From Sphagnum compactum (lineage: Eukaryota > Bryophyta > Sphagnopsida > Sphagnales): DNA of 64,000 nucleotides. The notes below the pieces were generated by a model. That model ran no database searches. It was given only the letters and a program-made list of their open reading frames with translations, and had not been told where the DNA came from. Positions 1 through 11,435 of this stretch are shown here, one piece after another (the first letter of the stretch is position 1; each line of letters starts with the position of its first letter). The stretch is taken from the NCBI GenBank assembly GCA_965153455.1, contig OZ234498.1, forward strand, positions 1,984,001 to 2,048,000. Reading direction: 5' to 3'. A program made the position numbers and the translations under genes.

Positions 1-1415
1 TTAAAATGATAAATCCCAACCATAAAAAATAACTAATATAAATTCGTATTTTATTTGAGAAGTTATGTCCTATATTTAAATTTTTTATTTCAAAAGTTTA
101 TAATAATCTTAGTATAATGAGCAAAGTTGTTGTAATTACTGTATTTAAAAACAAATATACACTAAAATAATTGTATGTCTTAGTCATTATTTACTTATTT
201 AAAGTAAATTGTTAATATCAAAACATAAAATCTGAAATTCATAATACTTATTCTATAGTGACAAAAAATCATTGTAATTACTTAATTTATTTGTAAGTTA
301 GAATTACGAAACTTGAATAAATAATTTAAAATTAGAATTTATTAATATAATCTATAATTTTAAATTAATAAATATAATTTTTATTTAAATTTCTAAACTA
401 ATCATAGTTTAATTAAAATAATTTATGTTATGACCATAACTACATATAATATAATAAATTAAAATCTTTACTTTTTCTAATTATTTGTTCATAATATATC
501 ACTTTTATAAATAATTATAAATGATTATATTTATTAATTATAAGTTACACTAAATAGTTATTGTCTCAACATAAGTTTTTATATTATTTAATTTATATTA
601 TTGCAGTAAAATAAATCAATTACTGTAATTAATAATACATTATTTTTAAATCACTGTAATTATTTCAGATAAGAATTAACCATAGTCAGTTCATAATTAT
701 TTTCTAATTGAACACAATTATTCACAATCTGTAATTTATAACTTTAAATCTGAATCAAAATTTTGGAAAATTTCTAAGGTAGTTTAAAATAATTATTGTA
801 ATGATCATAATTGCAGAAATTATTATACATTAATTTTTTTATATAAAGAAATTCTGCAGTTACTTCTCTATGATAAATATTTTTATAGTAATATCACAGC
901 AATTAAATTAATATATGTTCAGTATATTATTTTATTTATAGTTATTAATTAACAATGGAAAAACAATTTACTTGACCGATAACAATTTTTTAAATGATAA
1001 ACGTAATTACATAATAACTATGGTAATTATTTTAATTTTACTTTTAAAATAAATAATTTGTGTAGGAATTTATTTTGTAATAATAATTATTAGTTCATTA
1101 GTGTTAACTTGAAAATAAATATTTATAATAAATATTATTATTATTATTATTATTAAGTGTATTTAAGTATACTACTTAAATTATTTTTACATTAATTACA
1201 TTATCTATAATTTGACCAGATTTTTAAAAGCAAGGAAATATTTTTAAATATTTAAGTTATTTATTTATCGATGAATTATGTATTGACAAGTTTTAATTAA
1301 ATATCTAGTTAGTTAAATATTAAGAAATTATTAGTTATTTAAATAGTTGATAATGAATACTTAACATATGTAGTGTATAGATTATATTTTAAATATATGT
1401 TAAATTTAATAATTA
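1..1415. other. AT-rich gene-free DNA
   Basis: This stretch is extremely AT-rich, with stops in every frame and no ORF resembling a protein family. It contains a short (ATT)n run near 1132-1155 and many degenerate TAATTA words. It ends exactly at the CTAG terminus of the first Helitron. I see no gene, RNA or promoter signal in it. Confidence 0.7.
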
Positions 1416-2216
1416 CTAGTGGGTGCCTGTGACCTTTGGCCATTGTGAAGTCCCCCGATTTCTTTAAACTTGGTTCATGTTTTAGTTTTTTTAGAAACTT
1501 TTAATTTTATTATTTATTATTTTTATGTGTTTTTTATTTTTATTATTATTTTGTATAATAAAAATAAAATGTTTCTTTTTCACTTTTATATATATTTTTA
1601 TTTGGATGCAAGTTTGAAGTTTGGAGAAAGAAGACACACCTCATTCTTTTTCAAGTAGGGTTTTTCTTCAATATTTATAAATTTTATTTTTTCTTATTTT
1701 TTACTCTTTATTTGGTTTATTCATTTTTGGAATTTTTTTCTTTTAAAATTATTTTACTGTATTTCCTTTTCCTTGTTTCATTTGTTTCCATTTCTTTTTT
1801 ATAGTTTTTGCGTTTTTACTTTTTTTTTTGTTTATGTTTGTTTCGTGTTTTTATTTTTTCTATTCTTATTTTGTCTATTTTCATTTTGTCTATTTTTATT
1901 TATTTATGTATTTATTTCTTTATTTCTTTTTTTTTCAAAATAATTTAACCCATTGATCCCCCCCATGCTGGCCCCCCCCCTGTTAGTGCTGCCACCCCCG
2001 CCAGCACCCCCCCCCCCCGGTGCTGGCCCCCCCTGTTAGTTATTTCTTTTTTGGGATTTTGGGATCTGGGTTTCACGACCTGGACACACACAGACAGACA
2101 GACACATTATTTCCCAACTGCCCAAGATGGACCGATTCCGGCGTAATGTTAAAACGCAGAACGTCTTGTGACACACAAACGGATAGACACCACGTTTGCT
2201 TTTATATATGTTATGA
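1416..2216 (-). mobile_element. Non-autonomous Helitron, copy 1 (minus strand)
   Basis: Read on the minus strand, the element begins with TC followed by an ATATATAAAAGC-type 5' end near 2216 and finishes with CACCCACTAG at 1416, which fits the Helitron 5'-TC ... CTRR-3' rule. A weak stem (TGGCC-AAA-GGTCA) lies 10 nt before CTAG. The base following the 3' end on the minus strand is T, as expected for insertion into AT. It is closely similar to the inverted copy at 7494-8346, including the telltale CACAAGACGTTCTGCGTTTT block and a poly-C/poly-G tract (about 1961-2031). It has no coding capacity. The exact 5' base is uncertain because a few bases differ from the other copies here. Confidence 0.85.
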
Positions 2217-2730
2217 ATCAAATGATTATGTAATTATCTAGTGAGTCATGTACTTGAATTGTTTAAGAATATAAAAACTATGAAAAAAGGCATGAAGAAA
2301 GTCATGTAATTTCTTTGTAATAAAGTTGCAACTTCAAAACTTATCCCATATTGTTTGTTTTCCATTCCTAGTTTGAACACTATATAAACAAGGGATGTGG
2401 TCATCCAATTTCACATTAAAAAATGTGTGCACATGGGATGAGCCTTCAAAAGGCTTAACCCAAAACAAAAAAATAAATTATGCACAATTTTAAACTACCT
2501 ACTTCCCCGCCTATTTATCTACCTAGTTTTATAGGTGCCTAATTTGATTTACCCACCTAGGTTGATCTATGTACCTACCTGCCTAAATATTTATCTAGAT
2601 ATTTAGTTTAGGACGGTAGGATCTAACAACCTACCTATTTACTTAAGTAAGTAATTAGGTATTTAGCCCAAGTTTGTAAACACTTATTTGTGTACCTACT
2701 TAGGTACCTACTAACATAATATTAATATTT
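2217..2730. repeat. CCTA/CCTACC-type low-complexity tract within spacer
   Basis: From about 2500 to 2715 the sequence is dominated by degenerate CCTA, ACCT and ACTTAAGTA words. Similar tracts recur at about 4690-4810, 5455-5720 and 25,255-25,440. The pattern is irregular rather than a clean tandem array. No gene is seen in this spacer. Confidence 0.5.
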
Positions 2731-3129
2731 TGTATTAAATTCATTTTTGAATGTCACGTGGTATATTTACATTGGGCCACATGTCATAATATAAGTCATC
2801 CATATGAATTGAACGTCCCAAATTATTTCCAAATAATGTTATTATTTATTTTAAATAATTAAATATTGGACATGTGGCAGCACATCATTTGCCCTTAATA
2901 AGGACTAAAATAATCGCATCTTAATCGCATGTGACAATACGTATACAATGGAGTCAAAGGATAATTTATATTTGTTGATTTTTTCATTCATTCACAACCT
3001 TTTGTCATTTGCAACTAATATCACATGCGACTTGTCCAAAATAACTAAGGGGATTTTAATCGCAAATGTCGTTTACAACTATAATTTAATTACAAAAGTC
3101 AGTCGAAAATAAGTGTTTTTCTTCTAGTG
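2730..3129. mobile_element. Possible terminus of a CACTA-like DNA transposon
   Basis: Read on the minus strand from 3129, the sequence starts CACTAGAAGAAAAACACTT, which resembles the CACTA(G/C)AAGAAAAA terminal inverted repeats of plant En/Spm (CACTA) elements. Short subterminal words (TCGCATGTGAC, ATCGCAAATGTCG, ATCGCATC) recur between about 2915 and 3080, as is typical for this superfamily. I could not find a matching opposite end, so element length and class are inference. Confidence 0.4.
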
Positions 3130-6100
3130 ATAGGTTGAAATGAAAATATTCACAAATCTAAATCTGCATGTACCTTATTTTAAATTTGATTGTGCATGTA
3201 TTTTTATGAATTATCTTTTCTTCAACATAAAAATACATACACAATGGGTATGTAAAGAATGTATTTATAAATGAATAATGTTTATAAAGTTCATAGAAAT
3301 GGTTAAAAGACCTAACCTTCCCCTTGTATATGAAATATTTTTCATCATTCACAAAGACGAGGGAAAGATTTCTTGGCCAACAAATTTTCATTTTATATTT
3401 TGGGACAAAAAAACTTCAATCCAAATATTTCTTCCCCCAAAAAAAAAAAAAAAAACCCTTTTAAGTTTTTGAATGAAAATGTAAATATTATAAATTGGGT
3501 AACAACTTCAGAAGGAAAGTGTGAAGCTTTTCAATCAACCTTTAAATGAATTTTCAAAATTAGACCTAAATAAACCACAAAAGATAATTGTGAAGGTTTT
3601 AAGTAGTTATTTTCACACCTAAAAACATGAATACAAAAGTTTCCTCTAACAAGACCCATTTTTACCACTTGTGAAATGTTGTATTTTGTTGGATTTGAAC
3701 TCAGAACCTTATACTTCTCAAAATGAGGTCAAAATAAAATAGCCATAAAATATTTGAGTTTCACATTGTTGCACGCTACTAATGACGATCAACTATTTTA
3801 TTTTTTTCTTCTAATTTCATATAGTTATTTCCATGTCAAATTTAATTTAAATTAATATACATTTCATGGACATGTTAATTTGTTTTTTTTATCCATGTTG
3901 GTGGATAGGAAAAAAAGTGAGGTAGTTATAAAATGGAGATAGTTAATAGGAAAGGTGACAAATAGTTCTTATGAAAATTAATAGGAAAAGGAAGTAATTA
4001 TAAAGGAACTAGTTATGAAGTAGTTAGGCTTGAAAATGAGGTAGTTATTTTTGAATTGTCCTTGGAATGGTCCAAGGACGACCATACAATCGGAATAGTC
4101 GTGTAAAAGCAACATATGAATTTTCTGAAAAGAACCACATATAAACCAATTCATACATCATTCGAATTTGAAATACAAGGTTTTTCACATTGAACCATTG
4201 TTTTCATAGTTTCATGTTGTCCCACAAATGGAAATGATGCACAAATTTGAATTAAATCCAAAGCTTTCTAACCCAATAAGAGGCCAAAATAAGTTGAATA
4301 TCCTAAATCCAATAATGAAACTAGTTTCTTTGATTATAATCTCACAAGCGAGGAATTATGTTTTAATGAGACTTGGATCCATTATAAAAATATTATCATT
4401 TTAAAATTTCAATTTGTGCAAATGACACCTACAAATAAAATTTCATTAATCACATGAGTGTAATCACACACAACATGTAGTAACAAATGATGATATCATA
4501 TGTGATGTCATTATAATCCATGGATGAAACATATAATTAATAGATAAATTTTCACTGGTTAATTGTTCATATACTAATTGCCATGTTAACATGTAATTGT
4601 GATTATTTATGACTATAATAATGACCATATGAAAGTTATCACATGTAGTTTACAAAATTTTGAAACTTTACCAAATTTGCCTGAATAGGTTTAGGTAAAT
4701 AAGTTTAATTAAGTAGGTCTAAATTAAATAAATTGGTCTAAATTATATTGGCCTAGGCTATGTCGATCCAAATTAAGTAAGTTTGACCTAAATAAGTAAG
4801 TACATAAGTAAGTTTAACTTTTAAATAAAATATATGGGTTTTAAACCTTTTTGAAATAATCTTATTTTATTTGGGATTTAGCTTTTAAAGTCAAGCCTCT
4901 TTAATTTGCGCATTACAAATAACATTTTTTTGGATTTTCTTAACATGTTTAATTCTATAATTTAAAAACTTAAATAAGAAAACAAACAAATATGGCATAG
5001 ACTTTTAGGAAGGATAAAATATTAAAACATTAATATCCCATAAACCATACAACAACATTACTGTCATACCTAAGCCAATTTGACATTATTTTTATTATTT
5101 TGAAAATTTTGAAAATTTTGAAAAATGGCACATAATTAGGTCGAAAGTTTTAAAAACCTTAAGCACCATCTACTGAATGTTCATGTAACTTGACTTTCTA
5201 TTAAATTTTGAAACAACCTTTTTTTGAATGTTTAGGGAACCTTTTTTTTTACATTGGTTCAAATATTTATTGCACTAGTTCAAAAATTTATTACATTAAC
5301 TCAAAAATTTATTACATTGGCTCGAAGATTATTATTATCATAATATCCAAGAATTATTATAGTTCTTTAAATAAAAAAAGAAATAATTAAAAAAGGTGTC
5401 GAATTGGAGTTTTGAAAATTAATTAAATATTCGATAAGAGCTTGTCGAATTGGCCTAGGTACTATGATATTTCATATTTACTAATTAATTTACCTACTTA
5501 CTTATTACCTAACCTAATTACACAAAATTAATTATTCAACTTCAATTAACTTGGTTTAAATTACTATGTATCATTTAACCTAACCTACCTATTCATTTAG
5601 GTTAAGTAGTTAATTATTTACTTATTTACTTACCTATTAATTATTTAATAATACTTATTTTGGATTCCTATTTAACATTTAACCCACCTACCTAACCCAT
5701 TACATATTCATTTATCTATAAGTAAGGTAAAATTAAAGTTATGGTTTCCACGTGTTGTGTTATTATGAATTTTTTGCAAAATGTACATTATTGAAATGTT
5801 ATAAATGTATGGTAAAATGACCAAAAAAATTATGGGTCAAGATTGAAAACTTGAATAAGAATAAATTTATATTGATTAAATTGAATAATTTATATACATA
5901 AAAAAATAATGGATTTTTTAAGTTGAATTATGGATCGCGGTTTTAAATTTACATGAAAATCCAAATGCATATTTTAATGTCATTTCATTTCAAGATATTT
6001 TATAAGGTTCATCATTCAATATGTTATGAATGTTTTCTAAATTATAAAAATTTGAGTCAATAAACTATTATGGACTTTTGGAAAATGATTTTGGACCTTA

Positions 6101-6547
6101 TTTTCAAAATACCTTATTTCATTCATTTTTTTATTATGTTGATGTTTTTATTTTCTTAACAAAAAAAATTCAAAAAAATCTTTGAAGAATATAGTTAAAT
6201 GTTTTTAAATTTTCCAAAAAAGATCCTTGAAAAAGATGATTAAATTTTTTTAATGATTTTTTTAAGTCATTAAAAAATTTGATTAAGGGTCTTAAAACAT
6301 GTAGTTAAGAAAATTTTATTTAAAAATAATTTTGATGCAAGCTTTTAAAATGTATGTAGTGGAAGTTTTTGAAGTCATTTTAAAAAATAATTTAAATGAT
6401 AGAATTTTTAGAATTTTTTTAAAAGGTTGATATGATCATTCAAAAGGTTTCATTAAACAATATAATAAAAGGTTTAGAAAATATCACCTTTTAATCTCAT
6501 CGACATAAACTATGCCCTTGTACTACTAGTAAAACAATTATCTTTTA
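3130..6547. other. AT-rich gene-free DNA
   Basis: This is AT-rich sequence without a recognisable coding region. Two CCTA/AAGTAAGT low-complexity stretches occur near 4690-4810 and 5455-5720. Short ORFs here have biased Phe/Lys/Ile/Asn composition and no family resemblance. Confidence 0.6.
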
Positions 6548-6650
6548 TGACTTGTGTTATGCAACTATACATGTCAGATGCAATAAAAAAATAATTGCAT
6601 GCGATATTTTTTAATTATGTACAACACGTGTAGTTGCATAACACAAGTTG
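6548..6650. repeat. Fold-back inverted repeat
   Basis: An arm at about 6548-6574, centred on CTTGTGTTATGCAACTA, is repeated in inverted orientation at about 6624-6650 (TAGTTGCATAACACAAG) with a few mismatches. The loop contains a second small palindrome (ATGCAAT ... ATTGCAT). The whole region could extrude as a hairpin of about 100 nt. It could be a MITE-like element or the interior of a DNA transposon. There is no coding capacity. Confidence 0.6.
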
Positions 6651-7179
6651 CAAAACAAAATAATTTAATGTATATTTTTAATTCATCCCATGTTTAATTT
6701 ACATCACACCTTTTTCAAACAATAGATTCATTTAAATTTTTTTCATTGTTGAGTTTTTAATTATTAAGTCCTTTAATTTTTTCCAAATTATATCATTATC
6801 TTGTCTTTAAATTTAAAAATGTTACAATGGTTGTGAAACTAAAAAAACATTTTTAACAAATTGATTTCATACAAAACATCATGGTTTATGTTAAAGTTGA
6901 GTAGTATAATTACTTATCTATGAAAACCAAGACAAATGCACAACTTGGAAAAGTTTTAAGAAATTTGATAAAAAAAAACTCAATAATGAACAATAATTAA
7001 ATAATTTATTAATTGAATAATGTATGATGCAAGTTAAGCATGTTTAAATAATTAAAAATTCACTAGGCACAACTCGCATTGAAATGATTAAATGGTGTTG
7101 CCATGTTAACCCTTTTTATATTGTTCAATGAAATTTTTTAACAATCATTAATTTTTAAAAATTCTATCAACATAGCCTT

Positions 7180-8830
7180 TTAAACCAATTCTTGGGTCCA
7201 AACAAAATACAATGAACCAACATGATTATTTTAGAAAAAGATTGGATTTGTTTTTCCAATTTTTTTTTCATATGATTGAATTTAGAAACAATTTTTTTGG
7301 CAACTTGTTATAATAAATGCATATAATTTTCCAAGTGTATGGCATGGTTTTTTCTTCATCATTTTTACATAAATATGAATTTTTGAAAGTGTCCTAATTC
7401 GTTGTAAATTTAGTGTTTTATTTTTTAAAATTATAATAATTTCAAATCATACCAATTGTAATATACTTTACATTTGTATGTTTTCTTGTATAATCCTATA
7501 TATAAAAGCAAACGTGGTGTCTATCCGTCTGTGTGTCACAAGACGTTCTGCGTTTTAACAGTACGCCGAAACCGGTCTATCTTGGGTTGTTGGGAATCAA
7601 TGTGTCTATCTGTCTGTGTGTCCAGGTCGTGAAACCCAGATCCTAAAAATCCCAAAAAAGAAATAACTAACAGGGGGGGGGGCCAGCACCGGGGGGGGGG
7701 TGCTGGCGGGGGTGGCAGCACCCGAGGGGGGGGGGGGGGCAGCATGGGGGGGATCAACGAGTTAAATTATTTTCTATGGGGGGGGGGGCCAGCATGGGGG
7801 GGATCAACGGGTTAAATTATTTTGAAAAAAAAAGAAAAAAAGAAAAAAAAAACATAAATACATAAAAATTTAAAAAAATGAAAATAGACAAAATAAGAAT
7901 AGAAAAAATAAAAACATGAAACAAACATAAACCAAAAAAAAAGTAAAAACGCAAAAACTATGAAAAAGAAATGGATACAAATGAAACAAGGAAAAGGAAA
8001 TACAGTAAAATAATTTTAAAAGAAAAAAAATTCCAAAAATGAAGAAACCAAATACAGAGTAAAAAAAAGAAAAAATTAAACTTATAAATACTGAAGAAAA
8101 ACCCTATTTGAAAAAGAATGAGGTGTGTCTTCTTTCTCCAAACTTCAAACTTGCATCCAAATAAAAATATATATAAAAGTGAAAAAGAAACATTTTATTT
8201 TTATTATACAAAATAATAATAAAAATTAAAAACACATAAAATTAAAAAATAAAAAAGTTAAAAGTTTCTAAAAAAACTAAAACATGAACCAAGTTTAAAG
8301 AAACCGGGGGACTTCACACTGGCCAAAGGTCACGGGCACCCACTAGTAAAATACAAATTTTCTTAACACATCATGTACATTTTACCCCATTTATGTGTGG
8401 CAAAGGACTTTTGAAGTTTTAAAATTATAAATCAAATTTGGAAAGTTCTTTGAATTTTTAAAGTTTTAGAATTCCAGATATTTTAAGGTATGAATGTTTT
8501 TTTTAATGTGGTTAATAAGTATTTATCGCCTTCCCCCCCCCCCCAATCAAATGTGCTTTATTATATGAATCCTTTTGATAGTCCTTTGCAAAAAATTGAC
8601 TCTTGTCTAACACACTATTGTTCATTTTTAAAGGTCTTAAATCAAAACTTATATTTAAAATTTCATCAAATCAATTTTTGTTTTGAGTTCCTAACATTCA
8701 TATGAATGAAAAATAATAATTTACCATGATTACCATGGCTTTAAATGGCGAAACATAAATATTTATCTAATTTTGATTATTCTTTTATGATTTGACACCC
8801 TTTTTGACTCGTTGGATTGTGATTTCACCC
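7180..8830 (+). repeat. Dispersed repeat family R1, copy A (interrupted by Helitron)
   Basis: The sequence on both sides of the Helitron at 7494-8346 aligns by eye, in the same order, with 39,170-39,960 and with the reverse complement of 32,640-33,260. Diagnostic shared words include AACACATCATGTACATT, GAATTTTTAAAGTTTTAG and TCCTTTTGATAGTCCTTTGC. All copies are AT-rich with no open coding frame. The outer limits are approximate. The family is not identified and could be an old non-autonomous transposon or decayed retroelement. Confidence 0.75.
7494..8346 (+). mobile_element. Non-autonomous Helitron, copy 2
   Basis: This 853-bp element starts TCCTATATATAAAAGC and ends GGGCACCCACTAG, obeying the Helitron 5'-TC ... 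CTAG-3' rule, inserted between A (7493) and T (8347). A 5-bp stem with AAA loop (TGGCC-AAA-GGTCA) lies 10 nt before CTAG. It is an inverted near-copy of 1416-2216. Two dispersed paralogues of the flanking DNA lack it (see R1 copies), which fixes both borders. It carries long G runs (about 7671-7795) and an internal duplication of a block containing CAGCATGGGGGGATCAACG (about 7740-7822). It encodes no Rep or helicase and must have been mobilised in trans. Confidence 0.93.
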
Positions 8831-11435
8831 TCAATTTGAATGAAACATTTAGATACACTTGAATTAAACATCAATTTAATTTTTATTATCATTAACTTGT
8901 TCCATTTGGTTGTGATTGATAACAATAAACAAAATGTTCGGTCTAAATATAAATTGTGGTCATTTTGATCGTATGATACATTAAGGTCTGATTTAACAAT
9001 CTTTATTGAAACTAAATGTCCTAATTTTTCAATTTTTCAAAATGAGAGGTGTTGACAAAAATGGCCCAAACTACATTTTGCCCTTCATTTATTAAATAAT
9101 TGTTAATAATGTGATTTAGTTTTAACACATACATCATTTTCACATGAAGAATGGAATTTATGCACAATTGTTTTGTTTGTGAAAATACTTAGTCACTTTA
9201 AATGTTCTTATGCGACCAAGGTTGTTGAATTCCATGAAAAAATGTTTTTGTAGTTTGTCAAAAAATGAATTGATTTTGTGTCATTTTTGAAATAAGGGAC
9301 ATAACATTGTAGCTATTATGAAGAAGGTTGTGAAATTAATCCATGCAACATCAGCGTATTTTAAACAAAACTAAATATGTAAGAGCTTGGATGGGTTCCA
9401 TAAAATTATTGAAGATTCATTATTGATTTATAATAGAAATATTGTGCCAATTTTTTTTTTGATTTTAATTCATTTTGATAAAACAAGGGAGAGAACATTT
9501 CAAACATGTTTTCAAACCTTGGGAACATGGTGGTATAATGAAAGCACATATTCTTCAAACAAAAAAATTATATCTTTTATCATCAATTTTGTCATAACGA
9601 TCAAATTGTGACCATGTGAAATATTTAAACCTTGTTTAATTTATGAAATGTATGTATAACTAATCACTCATGTTTTTTTTATCACCATAACTATATGTTT
9701 TTCCATATATTCGCACAAGACAAAACATAAAAATCAAAGGATAAATACATCACGAACAATTTCGAGACTTATGTTAATTGATGAGTGAATATTTTTGTGA
9801 AGAAATCATTTCGTTCAACATTAATTTTGGTCCTTAATGAATTGGACGATATTTTTTCTATAGGAATTTCTCATGAAATGCAACTAGCAACACTTGTTTT
9901 TGTGTTATGGGTTTAATAAAAAACTATAAGTCCACTATACACACAATGTAAACATGAATTATTCTGTGATGGTTTGGTTTATTGATGGTATGATTTAATT
10001 ATGGTACGTTTTTATTATTGCATGAAATTTATAAAAAACTTGTTCACTTCTATGTTAAATTATCTGTAATTTTTTGAGCATGAAAAGGATGGCTTGGTAA
10101 TTTTGTGTTCCTAAATCATGGTTTTTATTTCCACCCCAAAGATGTTATCATTTTATTGATGAAATCTTCATTTTTAACCCACCATATGACATTTGTCCTT
10201 AACCAAAGGAATTAATCCAAATGTGCTTAGTATGTTCAAAAATAAATATTGAACAAATATGTTTTAAAATTTCAAAATCTAGAAAAAAACACAAAACATA
10301 TGAATGAACAATTATGTAAGATGAATGTTGTTTAATGACAAAGTTTATCAATTAAAAAAATTAAATAAACTGAAGTTGAAAAAACATCTTTTGGCATGGG
10401 CATTTTTAACTAAACTTTTTAAGGATTATATCAAAATTTATGAAGCAAATGTAAATGAAATCCACGCATTATATTCATATTGTAATACCATTAATTAATG
10501 TTATTAACCCAAATTAACACTATTTTTAAAGTTCGAATACAATAACATTGATTCATAATACTAATATTTCTTTTTTGTTATTTTGCGAATTTCAATCCCC
10601 CTAGTGTCACTTTGCTAATAATTTGTTTAAGTGCAACAACAACTTCTTCCATGAACACAACCATGTTTTCTCTTTATGTAAGCATCATTACAAAAATATA
10701 TAAATGTGACTCTGATAAAAGGTGCGGGTGATTCACAACATCAATCACAATTTTTAAAAGTGAACAATCTATAATGTCACATTTAAAAAATACATATTCA
10801 CATTTACATTCAAAATCTCAAACTTTATTGATGATAAGAACAAATATAGGCTTGATGAAAATTTATTCAAATAGTTATGAAGACGAGAACAATGGACACA
10901 AATGATGAAAAGATAGACCTAAATTTAAATTCAAACACAAAACATTATAAATAATAATAATAAAAAACCACACAAGATTAAAAAAAACACTATGAAATGT
11001 GCAATTTGAATATATATTGTGATAAAATACAGAAAACATGAATACAAAAGGAACAAAACAAGATTATGAAATAAAATTATATCTCAAATTGGTGTTGATT
11101 AAACTAAAGGTAATGAGGGTTTCATGTTTATTTATACCCATTTGAAAATTTAATTTGAAAAAACTTTCGTAAAAGTTTTCATGTGCTTATCAACCAAAAA
11201 AACGTTTTAAAAGACTCTCTAATTATAAGTGAATTACAAGTTAATTAATTGTGAATTAATTAAAAATAAACTAATAGAATTGGGAATTAATTAAACCATT
11301 GGCTTTCAAAATACATCGTAGCAGCTGGAGGATATATATTCCAATTAAGATTTGAGAATCGTGGGCAGTAAAAAGGTTTGCATCATCCAAGCTTTCACCA
11401 GGAGGCGCCTCTGGAAATTGTTGTTGTTACACAAA
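8831..11435. other. AT-rich gene-free DNA
   Basis: No coding region is supported here. The sequence is AT-rich up to about 11,300, after which GC content rises at the 3' end of the RPC3 gene. The 3' untranslated region and polyadenylation site of that minus-strand gene presumably lie at the right edge, but I cannot place them. Confidence 0.6.
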
